From positions 1 to 64,000 of the forward strand of contig CAKQYU010000010.1 of assembly GCA_934293575.1 (NCBI GenBank): a DNA stretch of 64,000 nucleotides. Reading direction: 5' to 3'. Every line of letters begins with the position of its first letter. The first letter of the stretch is position 1. A program made the position numbers and the translations under genes. The DNA comes from an uncultured Lachnospiraceae bacterium (GTDB lineage: Bacteria; Bacillota; Clostridia; Lachnospirales; Lachnospiraceae). Under the pieces are notes generated by a model that ran no database searches, was not told the origin of the DNA, and saw nothing but the letters and a program-made list of their open reading frames with translations. Positions 1 through 8,201 of this stretch are shown here, in pieces.

Positions 1-2
1 CT

Positions 3-74
3 GATTTTTCAGCGTTTATGCTATCTGTTGTACTGGTGGGTATAGAATTAAAAAAACAAAAAAATGACATGTAA
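3..74 (+). CDS. C-terminal tail of an unknown protein (partial)
   Basis: An open frame runs from the window edge to a TAA at 72-74 and encodes about 23 residues: a hydrophobic run (FMLSVVLVGIEL) followed by a lysine-rich tail. This looks like the last membrane segment of a protein that begins outside the window. It is too short to assign, and a chance frame cannot be excluded. Confidence 0.25.
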   Translation, partial: DFSAFMLSVVLVGIELKKQKNDM

Positions 75-241
75 ACAGCAAACACTTGTGAATGTCAAGC
101 ACTTTGTTGTTTCGGTTAGCATAGATAGTGCAAATTAAGATGGTATCTGAATAGAAAAATACAGTATGCTAAATATTTTACAAGGCTTGGAATCATGTTA
201 AAAAGACATGATTTCAGGTCTTTTTATGTCTTGATACCTTT

Positions 242-427
242 TTGATACTTTTTCTCTCAGAAAAAATAAGAAACTATTGTACCTACATTCGTGCCTATCT
301 GGATTATCTGACAAATATTCTTCACAAATCACCGGAAGATGTTTCCTGGGAAGAACTGCGTGATCACATCAGATGGTTACAGAAATCCAGAAATATCATA
401 AAGAAAAACTGTATGATTGGGAAGTAG
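242..427 (+). pseudogene. Tyrosine recombinase N-terminal domain remnant
   Basis: The 61-residue frame contains TYIRAYLDYLTNIL, then SPEDVSWEELRDHIRWL. This is the pattern of the helical core-binding (SAM-like) domain at the start of phage-type integrases. The catalytic domain with its R-H-R-Y residues is absent: the frame ends at a stop and runs straight into a terminator hairpin. The start codon is also not convincing, since no ribosome site is visible. I read it as the surviving fragment of an integrase gene left by an earlier mobile element. The domain call is from pattern recognition only. Confidence 0.55.
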
Positions 428-451
428 GGATTTAATCTCTACTTCCTTTTT
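420..451 (+). terminator. Rho-independent terminator after the integrase remnant
   Basis: An 11-bp stem (420-430 with 436-446, one G-T pair) with a 5-nt loop is followed by five T residues. Confidence 0.7.
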
Positions 452-839
452 AGTTTACATAACAAAAATATCCTGTTTATTTTGCCAACTATAATATGAA
501 AGTGATTTTGATAAATTGATGAATGATATGAAAAAGGATGATGCTATCCATTAGTACCACAAAATTTCTTATTGCAGAATTAGCGGTTGCAGATTATAAT
601 TTCCATAGGTGGACAAGCAAACCGACAGAATATTATTCTGTGAATAGCAAACCAACCTGCAAACCACCAGAACTGCACACAATAATGAAAAAATGCAATG
701 GTACTGGAATGGTACTAAAAATATGTGAAACGAAAAATAATGTGTGGAAAAGACACATATTATCAATACAAAACAGTATAGATAACCATATTAAAACAAC
801 CAGAATCAAACCAAACTTTGCGAGTTTGAATAGGAAATG
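428..839. other. Gene-poor stretch; no supported gene
   Basis: An open frame at 538-900 would encode 120 residues, but it has no recognisable motif and no ribosome site, and its end lies in a hairpin-rich repeat. I do not annotate it as a gene. The stretch contains a 9-bp direct repeat, AATGGTACT, at 697-705 and 708-716 (11-bp period), like the paired repeats at the module borders further on. Confidence 0.5.
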
Positions 840-949
840 GACTGAGAGCAGTCATAAAACAGAAAAAGTGCCACTGGCAAGCTTGCTTGCTATGTGGTGA
901 TTTTTCTGCTTTATGGCTATTTGAAGGCATGACACTCGGCTTAGCGACA

Positions 950-1103
950 AGCGAAGCGTAGTCGGTAAGATGAGTGGCGTGTCTGCTCTCAGTCTTATTG
1001 TAAAGGCAAAAAGAGAGAGCGAGAGAGAATAAAATAGAGAAGATAACGAAGGAAAAGACCTTTATATAGCCAAGTGCTATATAAAGGTCTTTTCGTCTTA
1101 TAA
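950..1103. repeat. 154-bp direct repeat, left copy
   Basis: This copy is identical over its full length to 14831-14984. It begins inside the loop of the second hairpin of the 839-1103 element and ends just after the terminator hairpin. The two copies enclose the first two defence modules. Confidence 0.95.
1053..1093 (+). terminator. Perfect 18-bp hairpin terminator
   Basis: AAAAGACCTTTATATAGC (1053-1070) pairs perfectly with 1076-1093 across a CAAGT loop. The 3' arm ends in TTTT on this strand, and AAAA at the other end makes it potentially bidirectional. A second copy lies at 14934-14974. Confidence 0.75.
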
Positions 1104-1255
1104 GTGTTGGATTTGTTTGATTTTAAGGACGTGTGTGCATGTTGAATCGAAGAGAGAAAATGGCGAGAAGGATGGAAAGAAAGATGGAGAATGTTAATCG
1201 TGTGAGGATATATAAGTTTGCCCTTAGTAGGATGAGGGGCATTGCCCAGTGACAT

Positions 1256-1331
1256 ACACGAGCCAAGAAATGCCGAATTTACGGCGTTTCTTAGCTCGTT
1301 TTTTGCTCGGTGACAATTAAATGACAATAAT
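1256..1331. repeat. 76-bp direct repeat, left copy: terminator plus paired 7-mers
   Basis: It matches 5108-5183 over 76 bp with about six differences. It contains a terminator hairpin (1260-1275 with 1282-1297, then GTTTTTT) and TGACAAT at 1311-1317 and 1322-1328, i.e. two 7-mers with an 11-bp period. Such spaced direct repeats resemble the arm-type (DR2) sites bound by the N-terminal domain of Tn916-type integrases. That role is inferred. Confidence 0.8.
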
Positions 1332-1339
1332 TTGGGGGG

Positions 1340-1582
1340 CTACTTGGTTAGTTCAAGTGTGAGCTTATTAACTAAAGCTTCTTGTTGTTTTACTTTTTCT
1401 TGATATGTTTCCAGCATTCTTTTTGCTGAGGAATAAGTCTCTTTATTTTCATACGAATGAATCCAGACTTTGAGAGATAAGTCTGGTTTAATCATTTTAA
1501 TAATAAAAGGAATAATGATAGGTGGTATACTTAGCACATAAGTGATAGGCTCCGTAAGATTCCAACCTAAACTAGATTTCAA
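1340..1582 (-). pseudogene. 5'-truncated small membrane/coiled-coil protein
   Basis: The frame reads GWNLTEPITY, then a proline-rich hydrophobic segment (IPPIIIPFIIKMI), then a charged helix likely to form a coiled coil (YQEKVKQQEALVNKLTLEL), and stops at 1340. The only start is a TTG inside the neighbouring methyltransferase fragment, so the original 5' end seems to have been cut off at the junction near 1565-1580. The motif order (W-x3-EP-x-TY, membrane segment, coiled coil) resembles mitochondrial calcium uniporter family proteins, which have a WDxxEP pore motif, but the acidic D is N here. I treat that link as speculative. Confidence 0.35.
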
Positions 1583-2942
1583 TCCTCATTGTCGTGAGAC
1601 TTATGAAAACAATAATCACATTCCTTATCTAAATTTTGATATAACGAATCTTACTGGAAATCAGTTGCTACATGACTTTCCTATAATAGCAGATACAGCT
1701 GAGTTATTAATGGTAGGGTGTGTACCATGCCAACCTTTTAGCAGGTTAAATCCAAATGATCCCAATGAGCATCAATCAGTTGATTTATTAAATGAATTTG
1801 GTAGGCTAGTGAGAGAAATAAATCCTGCACATATTCTAATCGAAAATGTAGCTACAATTCAACAAAGAAGTACTGACATATTAAATACATTTTTAGAAAC
1901 TTTGGATAATCAAGGTTATAAATATGCTCATACGGTTGTGAACGCAAAAAATTATGGAGTACCACAGAATAGGAAGCGGTTTGTATTAATTGCATCAAGA
2001 TTGTTTGATCCTCATATACCTCCGTTAACACATGGAGATAATCTGCTACCATTTGTTACTGTTAGGCAAACGATAGAAAATTATCCAGCAATTGAAGCAG
2101 GAGAGGAATGTGTGGAGATTCCTAATCATAAAGCTGCAAGATTGTCCACGATTAATTTACAAAGGATAATAAATACACCGCATGATGGAGGGAGTAGAAC
2201 GGATTGGTCTGAGGAATTGTGGTTAATTTGCCATCAGGGAACTATGGGACATACAGACGTTTATGGTAGGATGTATTGGGATAGAATATCGCCTACTTTG
2301 TCTTCAAAATGTATTAGTATATCAAATGGAAGGTTTGGGCATCCAGAACAGAATAGGGCTATTTCATTGAGAGAGGCTGCTGCTTTACAAACATTTCGTG
2401 ATGATTATATATTCGTAGGGAGTCAGGGTGAAATTGCTAAGCAAATTGGGAATGCTGTACCTGTTGAACTTGCACATTCAAAAATACCAAATGGAGAAAT
2501 GGATGATGTAGTTAAAATTGAAAAATATATAAAAAATCTGACTTCATCATATTCTGCTATAAAGCCATTAATTGATGGTAATAAACAAAATGGTGGAGAC
2601 GAATATCAAAAGCTACAAGTTTATAAAGAATATTTGGAATATGCAGAACGCCACCTATACTTTTTACCAAAGAAAATGATTCCAGAAGCGATAGTATTGT
2701 CAGATGTAAATGTTCGGAAAAATACATTGCTAGATCAAAATGATATAATAATTGATAATAGTAATGCTAAAGATTATGTAAAGAAAATCTGTTTGGAATT
2801 ATTTATAGATGAATCAAAAATGGAGGCTTGCTTTGATTTGCTAACAAAACAATGGGTCACAAGTTGCAATCAAGAGCACCAGAGTCTTGAAAAAATACTT
2901 CAGAACATTTTTGAGTATTGCAATTCTGGTACATTTGAGTAA
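1542..2942 (+). pseudogene. C5 cytosine DNA methyltransferase lacking motif I (N-terminally truncated)
   Basis: From about residue 11 the protein follows the C5-methyltransferase pattern. It has the acidic-residue region before CRETY, the catalytic motif IV GCVPCQPFSR (Cys nucleophile), motif VI ENVA, motif VIII YGVPQNRKRFVLIA, motif IX REAAALQTF and motif X KQIGNAVPV. The first motif, F-x-G-x-G, which binds S-adenosylmethionine, is missing. The apparent GTG start at 1542 has no ribosome site and lies in sequence belonging to another, opposite-strand gene. A 150-residue C-terminal extension of unknown function follows motif X. It should be inactive as a methyltransferase unless the missing part is supplied in trans. 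It lies 76 bp upstream of the GHKL ATPase gene and presumably once formed a modification unit with it. Confidence 0.8.
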
Positions 2943-3018
2943 TATAAATACTAGTATACGATATAAACAATAGGAATAATTTTTTAAACAGTACATAAAA
3001 TAAGGGAGATGAAATAAA

Positions 3019-4986
3019 ATGGGTAAATTGACATCGTTTGATCCGTTATTAACAAAATATGGAGGATCGGAGGAGGCTGTGATTAGCTCGGTAAAAAGAG
3101 AAATACGAAATATTTTAAATTCATATGTGGGTTGGTATGATCCCTTTTGTGAACTTATTCAAAATAGCTTAGATGCTATTGATAAGCGTAAAGAAAAAGA
3201 AGAATTTGATGGAGAAATTCATATAACTATTAATTTGATGAAAAATACAATATCTGTAACAGATAATGGTATTGGTTTTAAAGAGTCAGAATATATGAAA
3301 TTTTTGGCACCTAATTTTTCCTTTAAACCGGATGGGTTTCGTGGACATAAAGGAGTTGGCACAACCTATTTAGCATATGGATTTAATTATATTCAAATCT
3401 ATACTAAAACACCAGATTTTAAAGCCGGTGGAGTGATGAAAGATGCAAGAAGTTGGTTGGATGATCCATCACCTTCGGACAATCCTAAGGTGGTAGAGGA
3501 TAATGAAAATGTAAAAGATTCATGGTTTGATACCATAGACCGAGGAACTTCTATGACGATACAATGTGATTCTGAAAGTTATCCTAAAGACCTTTCGTGG
3601 ATGGGACTAGATAATGCCGATAGTTGGCTCAAGGTGCTAAGGGTTCAAACTGGATTGGGACAGATAAATAAAGTGTCAGATGTAAAAGTTGTTATTGAAG
3701 TTGTAGATAAAAAAGAGAGGATGACCCATGCTGAAAAAGATTCGCCGGAGTATTTGAGTGTAATAGAATTTTTAAACAAAGTACAAAAAGTGGACGATAT
3801 TAATGCAAAAATGGATGATTTATACAAGAAAAATAGTTTTGTTCCAGGAAGTAAAATGCCAGCAAAATTTTCTAATTTAGATGCTGTGTATGACAAGTGG
3901 AATTGCGATGAAATATGTGAAAAATTGCCTCTAGATAAAGAGGAAATAGAATTGGTAAAAAAATACAATGTAACAGTGATTTTTGCCTATGTTTATTCTT
4001 TATCTGTATGGGATAAGATAGATAAGGCAATAGGAATTAGAAAAGGTAGCCATGTATTATATGGAGGAATTCAATTAGCTGCAAATAATATGCCACAGGG
4101 GGAATTGATTCAAATTCCATTGACGAAAAATATTGGACGCCAGAAACAAGCAAATATTGTTGTTCATTTTGAAAATTGTTCTGCTGATTTGGGAAGAAAG
4201 GGATTTAAAAAGGAAATTACAGATTTGGGAAAAGAGCTTAGCCGTAAGCTTATGGACAAACCTTTAATGAAAGTAAGAACCTGTTTTAAAGCGAACACAG
4301 GAGCCGCACCTGATTTGCGTCGTCAAATGGTTCTTTCTGAGTGGAAAGATGAAATGACTCAACATGAACAGGAATGTCCATTGAAATTGGAAAATCCAAA
4401 TTTCTTTGATCCAGTTAAAAAAATTGCAATTACATCAGTGCCAACTCGTGAGCAGGATGTTATTGCATTATTTAATCAGCTCATTGCAGGTGGGGTAGTG
4501 CGTGGGATTAGAATAATGTCAACTAATGAACGGACGACTTATGATAGTTTATTTAAAATTGTGATTTCAAATAATAGAGATGTGCAGTTGTTTGATAAGA
4601 CGCATAATCCATTGGGGGTTTCGGAGGATGTACTTGATGAAATGCTGCAGGACAAAGAGGAGATTGTGTCTGGACCACAGGTTTTGGAATATAAATTTTC
4701 GGTTGACGGACTTGTTGAAGATATAGATTCCGGGTTGAAAAATACAAGTGATATTGATTTGGTGGTTGCATGGGAAGCGGGAGAACGTTATAGGGATAAT
4801 TTTATTATTGAATCTTTAGTAGTTGATGGAAATGAAAGTTTGCGACAATATCATGGAGTGACTCATCAATTGCACTCAGCCAATACAGGAGAACATGTAT
4901 GCAATATGATTTTGCTAAAGGATTTAATGATGTATTTAAACAATTCGGAAGGATTTAAGGAATTGCAAGAATCCTATGAACAATAA
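3019..4986 (+). CDS. GHKL (Hsp90/MutL-like) ATPase, putative restriction effector
   Basis: The N-terminal third carries the GHKL ATP-binding motifs: CELIQNSLDAI (metal-binding Glu/Asn), VTDNGIGF (G1) and GHKGVGTTYLAYG (G2 lid). The 655-residue length leaves a long C-terminal part, which ends with a hydrophobic DIDLVVAWEAG segment near residue 577. That segment resembles nuclease-fold cores (Asp and Glu in strands), but a full D-ExK set is not evident. Families of this kind were described in bacterial restriction systems by Iyer and colleagues as relatives of MORC/MutL. GGGAGA at 3003-3008 precedes the ATG. Its upstream partner methyltransferase is truncated while this gene is full length, which is odd if the pair worked by self/non-self methylation. 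Confidence 0.75.
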   Translation: MGKLTSFDPLLTKYGGSEEAVISSVKREIRNILNSYVGWYDPFCELIQNSLDAIDKRKEKEEFDGEIHITINLMKNTISVTDNGIGFKESEYMKFLAPNFSFKPDGFRGHKGVGTTYLAYGFNYIQIYTKTPDFKAGGVMKDARSWLDDPSPSDNPKVVEDNENVKDSWFDTIDRGTSMTIQCDSESYPKDLSWMGLDNADSWLKVLRVQTGLGQINKVSDVKVVIEVVDKKERMTHAEKDSPEYLSVIEFLNKVQKVDDINAKMDDLYKKNSFVPGSKMPAKFSNLDAVYDKWNCDEICEKLPLDKEEIELVKKYNVTVIFAYVYSLSVWDKIDKAIGIRKGSHVLYGGIQLAANNMPQGELIQIPLTKNIGRQKQANIVVHFENCSADLGRKGFKKEITDLGKELSRKLMDKPLMKVRTCFKANTGAAPDLRRQMVLSEWKDEMTQHEQECPLKLENPNFFDPVKKIAITSVPTREQDVIALFNQLIAGGVVRGIRIMSTNERTTYDSLFKIVISNNRDVQLFDKTHNPLGVSEDVLDEMLQDKEEIVSGPQVLEYKFSVDGLVEDIDSGLKNTSDIDLVVAWEAGERYRDNFIIESLVVDGNESLRQYHGVTHQLHSANTGEHVCNMILLKDLMMYLNNSEGFKELQESYEQ

Positions 4987-5027
4987 ATCAATGCCTTGCA
5001 ATAAATTGTGTGAATGTTATAATGAAG

Positions 5028-5045
5028 TGGCAACGATTTGGCAAC
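5028..5045. repeat. TGGCAAC pair with 11-bp period
   Basis: TGGCAAC occurs at 5028-5034 and 5039-5045, just after the GHKL gene and before the right 76-bp repeat. Same spacing as the TGACAAT pairs; chance matches of this kind are possible. Confidence 0.4.
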
Positions 5046-5107
5046 AGAAAATCAGTAAACCAAAATAATTTAAGTCAAAGCAAAAAATTGCCGAGTTTGA
5101 GTAATGT

Positions 5108-5183
5108 ACATGAGCCAAGAAATGTCGAATTTACGGCATTTCTTGGCTCGTTTTTTGCCCAGTGACAATCAAATGACAATAAT
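5108..5183. repeat. 76-bp direct repeat, right copy
   Basis: This is the partner of 1256-1331. It has a terminator hairpin at 5112-5127/5134-5149 followed by six T residues, and TGACAAT at 5163-5169 and 5174-5180. It marks the border between the methyltransferase/GHKL module and the next element. Confidence 0.8.
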
Positions 5184-5294
5184 ATTGAAAAACTAGATTT
5201 TGGAGATGGTTTACAAGAATTAGTCCAATCTTTTTTATTCCTATAGCTTTTCTTTATCATTGAGAAAATAATCCTTAAAGGGATTAAGAATCTT

Positions 5295-6125
5295 TTATAG
5301 ATCTTCTTCAGCAAAGAATTCGAAATTTACATTTTCTAAAATTGAATTTTTGTAATTATTAAAGTAGTTGAGACAAGCACTTTTAACTTTCTCTATTTTT
5401 TCTTTTGGTGCGACGATTACTATCACAGACTCGCAGTTGTGGCTTGTGATAGATTTATAGTTATCACACATAGATTTAACATTACTTATCAAATGTTCAA
5501 GTCTATTATTTGTAATGGTATTAACGGTCCAATATTTGATTTCAAAAATTAAGTCATTCTTAGTACGCTTTGAGAGAGCAATAATATCGTATTCGAATCT
5601 GCCTATACGTAAGTTCTGCTTGAGAAGATATCTGTGAGAAAACTTATTGGAAAAATAGTTATAACATTTATCCTCTATTTGCATGTATTTTACAACTCTA
5701 TCAGATGAAACATTTGTTGAAACATTTTGCTCGGCATATATTTCATTAGCTGCTTTCTCAACAGATTCTGAAGAACTTAATTGTGTAGCATTAATCTTTT
5801 TAGTAATTGTATCGGATTTTATTTGTTCGTCAAGTTCTTTTTGAATACTATACCATTTACAACATCCAATAATTATTAAGGTTAGACCTGTTATGATAAG
5901 CACAATAGAAGCTACAGGCATAATTGTAGTTGTAAAATCAAGTAAATTCTCATTATTTTGTATTCTTTGAATTGAAATTTGGGACAGATTATCGTAATCA
6001 CTTTGGCTTATGAGTTTACAGTCCATATTAAGTACATAAAGGAATGCCAAAACAGGTAAAGTAATCAGTAGCATGCCTAGTGAAACGAGAAATTTGTAAA
6101 AACTATCATATTGTAATTCATCCAT
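5295..6125 (-). CDS. Membrane-anchored PD-(D/E)XK nuclease-like protein
   Basis: Two hydrophobic segments near residues 12-32 and 66-87 place the N-terminus in the membrane, with a short external loop between. A linker rich in Ser, Asn and Lys leads to a C-terminal domain. In it, FEYDIIALSKRTKNDLIFEIKYW has the D-x14-E-x-K spacing (D180, E195, K197) of restriction-endonuclease folds, as in Mrr-like and NERD-like proteins. The start overlaps the end of the upstream XRE regulator gene by 8 bp, so the two are co-transcribed. It probably acts as a membrane-tethered DNA or RNA nuclease, possibly a defence protein. The nuclease call rests on the motif only. Confidence 0.65.
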   Translation of the reverse strand: MDELQYDSFYKFLVSLGMLLITLPVLAFLYVLNMDCKLISQSDYDNLSQISIQRIQNNENLLDFTTTIMPVASIVLIITGLTLIIIGCCKWYSIQKELDEQIKSDTITKKINATQLSSSESVEKAANEIYAEQNVSTNVSSDRVVKYMQIEDKCYNYFSNKFSHRYLLKQNLRIGRFEYDIIALSKRTKNDLIFEIKYWTVNTITNNRLEHLISNVKSMCDNYKSITSHNCESVIVIVAPKEKIEKVKSACLNYFNNYKNSILENVNFEFFAEEDL

Positions 6126-6768
6126 AATTATGTCCTTTCGGTTTCCTCTTCCTCTTCACATAAGAGAAATCCGGAAACAAGTCTTTTAGTAACTCGGCAG
6201 TTTCTGCTGCCTTTTTATCTTCATTCAGATTCTGAACCAGTAGTTGGTCGTCATCATCAAGATTCAACGAAACAGTATATTCCTTATCTGGATCTATTGG
6301 ATTCATCGGAAATTTTATCTCTTTGAGATAATATTCTGTTTCGGTTATTTCGCCATTCTCCAGCTTGTCTCGCAGGCGAGCCCAATACTCAACCATCTTC
6401 TTGAAGTTATCGAGGTCTTCCTGCGGGCGGGGGCCGGCACTTGGAAGCCGTTCTTCAAATTTGAAGCATATTTCTCCGTCTTTCATTGTAGGGCGTAGTC
6501 CGTATGCCCATTCAATGTCAAACAGAACATGGAGTGCACTGAAGATATTGGCAACATCCGGATCTGATAATGCATAGAAACTGACACCTAGATTGTTGGC
6601 GATATTGAGTAAAGTCGCTTCGTCCGGATATCGGTTTCCGAGCTCGTAATTTCGAATTGTGGATTCGTTTAGTCCGCACTTATCTGCCAATTCCCTTTGT
6701 GTCATTTCCGCTGCAATTCTAAAATTCCTAATTAAAAAGCCTACCCGGCTGGTGAATTTTTCGCCCAT
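6118..6768 (-). CDS. XRE-family transcriptional regulator
   Basis: Residues 8-62 form a Cro/C1-type helix-turn-helix (MTQRELADKCGLNESTIRNYELGNRYP). The remaining 150 residues are acidic, of unknown function, and end in a basic tail (VKRKRKPKGHNYG). It is transcribed away from the excisionase-integrase genes and just ahead of the membrane nuclease, which it overlaps by 8 bp. The two CAGTACAAAAGTGAA repeats in the intervening region are its likely operators, so it probably represses excision genes and perhaps itself. Confidence 0.85.
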   Translation of the reverse strand: MGEKFTSRVGFLIRNFRIAAEMTQRELADKCGLNESTIRNYELGNRYPDEATLLNIANNLGVSFYALSDPDVANIFSALHVLFDIEWAYGLRPTMKDGEICFKFEERLPSAGPRPQEDLDNFKKMVEYWARLRDKLENGEITETEYYLKEIKFPMNPIDPDKEYTVSLNLDDDDQLLVQNLNEDKKAAETAELLKDLFPDFSYVKRKRKPKGHNYG

Positions 6769-6857
6769 TTAACTGCTCCTTATAAGTGTAATGCGTGTTG
6801 TAGCATGCACGAAAACACGAGGTACAAATCATGCATTTACATAGATTATAACATCAA

Positions 6858-6921
6858 CAGTACAAAAGTGAAATGTTTTTTGCTAAAAAGTATTGACAGT
6901 ACAAAAGTGAACTGTTAATAT
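6858..6921 (+). promoter_or_regulatory. Excisionase promoter with two putative XRE operators
   Basis: A consensus promoter is visible: TTGACA at 6893-6898 and TAATAT at 6916-6921 (17-bp spacer). CAGTACAAAAGTGAA occurs twice, at 6858-6872 and 6897-6911. The second copy extends to CAGTACAAAAGTGAACTG, an imperfect palindrome that starts in the -35 box and fills the spacer. A repressor bound there would block transcription. Confidence 0.75.
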
Positions 6922-6986
6922 AAAACACATCAAAACCGTTCAGAAATGAACTGAGCAATGAAACGAAAGAGAGGAGGCATTTGCTT

Positions 6987-7184
6987 ATGGAGAACAAACG
7001 ATTTTTAACAGCGCAGGATGTCATGGAAATGCTAGACATATCACTATCCTATGCATATAAGCTGATACGGCGACTGAATGCTGAACTTGAGGCTGATGGA
7101 TTCGTGACAATAAAAGGGCGTGTAAGTACACAGTATTTTATGAAACGAATCTACGGGCTATCTACGGATAAGGAGGTGGGATAG
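6987..7184 (+). CDS. xis: Excisionase / winged-helix DNA-binding protein
   Basis: This is a 65-residue protein: FLTAQDVMEMLDISLSYAYKLIRRLN is a MerR/excisionase-like helix-turn-helix, and FVTIKGRVSTQYFMKRIYG matches the wing and C-terminal helix of Tn916-type excisionases. I place the start at the ATG at 6987 because GAGGAGG (6971-6977) is well spaced from it. Its stop directly abuts the integrase ATG. Excisionases bend element ends to direct excision, but the integrase downstream is broken. Confidence 0.8.
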   Translation: MENKRFLTAQDVMEMLDISLSYAYKLIRRLNAELEADGFVTIKGRVSTQYFMKRIYGLSTDKEVG

Positions 7185-7895
7185 ATGGCGGTTGTCAAGA
7201 ATAATAAGACTGGAATGTGGGAGGTGAGAACCTATTATAAGGATTTGACTGGAGCAAGGAAACAGAAAACCAAGAGGGGCTTTGCGAAGAAAAGCGAAGC
7301 CCTTGAATGGGAGCGGAACTTCAAGCTGAAAGAGAATCAGAGTATCAGTATGAGCTTTCAAAGCTTTGTGGATATTTATTTGACGGATTTGGAGCCGAGA
7401 ATAAAACGCAATACGTTCCTGACAAAGAAGCACATTATTGAGACAAAGATTCTGCCTTATTTCGGAAAAAGAAAACTGGATGATATACGAACCTCGGATG
7501 TCATCCAGTGGCAAAATGAGATTATGAAGCTGAAAAAGGATAATGGGGAGTTGTTCTCCCCTACCTATCTGAAAACCATTCATAATCAGCTTAGTGCCAT
7601 ATTAAATCATGCGGTAAATATGTATGGGAAATATGGTTACATGTGGATTGATTACATACGGACGGAGTATCCACAGCGATATAAAAGTCTGGTGCGGTTT
7701 GGCGAATTACATGATAAGGCAGCAGAGGTAAATGAGGTGGCTTATGAATTGCTGGAGGATATTGAAAAGGAATGGCTGAGCGAACATAAACCGAAACAGG
7801 CAAATTCTTTTATGGAAATGTACCGACTACGAACACAGGCAAGAATGATAGCAGAAGAGGTAGTGCTGCATGATGTGGTGAACTGTTTTCATTAG
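7185..7895 (+). pseudogene. Integrase N-terminus fused to a TnpV-like C-terminus
   Basis: Residues 1-145 are a Tn916-type tyrosine integrase start: an arm-binding domain (MAVVKNNKTGMWEVRTYYKD) and a SAM-like core-binding domain ending at LKTIHNQLSAILNHAV. The catalytic domain (R-H-R-Y) is then absent. After about residue 148 the protein matches the C-terminal part of TnpV-type transposon proteins (TEYPQRYKSLVRFGELHDKA, then MEMYRLRTQARMIAEEVVLHD). The two halves join in frame near 7625, so this is a deletion fusion. It should not catalyse recombination, which leaves the element unable to move by its own integrase. Confidence 0.75.
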
Positions 7896-7957
7896 GAGCC
7901 GGCATGGGTATTAAAGGAGTTGTGTATGGTAAATGATATGCCGTATATCTGCGGCTC

Positions 7958-8170
7958 ATAAGCTCCCTCAAGGGAGCTTTATCCGGCTCGCAGAGCCGTA
8001 CAGCCACTCCGGCGAGGAGCGCAAAACCCGCTTACGGGTCTGCATTTTTGATGGCGAAGCTGTCAAAAGTGCTTTTGCGTTACTTTTGACAAAAGTAACA
8101 AAATCTTCCCAAAGAAATTTGCTATCTCGTGCCGTATCCGGCACTCGTTACGGATACGAAAGAAATGTTT
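7958..8170. other. Putative mobilization origin (oriT) region
   Basis: This GC-richer gene-free stretch immediately precedes the MobV relaxase gene. It holds several tight inverted repeats: AAGCTCCCT/AGGGAGCTT at 7960-7979, CGGCTC/GAGCCG at about 7984-7998, ACCCG/CGGGT at about 8027-8039, and GTTACTTTTGACAAAAGTAAC near 8079-8099. Clustered inverted repeats upstream of a relaxase gene are typical of oriT. I cannot point to the nick site. Confidence 0.5.
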
Positions 8171-8201
8171 ACATACATGACGAAAGAGGAGGATTTTGAC
8201 A

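Larger units (their letters stand above)
839..1103 (+). other. Foldback element or structured RNA with three-way-junction shape plus terminator
   Basis: Positions 840-851 pair perfectly with 983-994 (12 bp) and enclose two further hairpins. The first pairs 853-874 with 894-915 (18 of 22 positions). The second is about 940-969, with CTTA-N-CGAC pairing GTCG-N-TAAG around a loop AAGCGAAGCGTA. A very strong terminator-like hairpin follows at 1053-1093. No protein frame explains the paired segments. It could be a noncoding RNA, a foldback/MITE-like DNA element, or a single-strand-folding recombination site; the sequence alone does not decide. Confidence 0.5.

Noticed and set aside
538..900. 120-codon open frame in the left arm
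   Set aside because: No ribosome site, no domain-like composition, and its end lies in hairpin-forming repeat sequence.
839..994. Retron msr-msd
   Set aside because: The fold has an outer stem and two hairpins, but no reverse transcriptase gene occurs in the window and no priming guanosine motif is evident.
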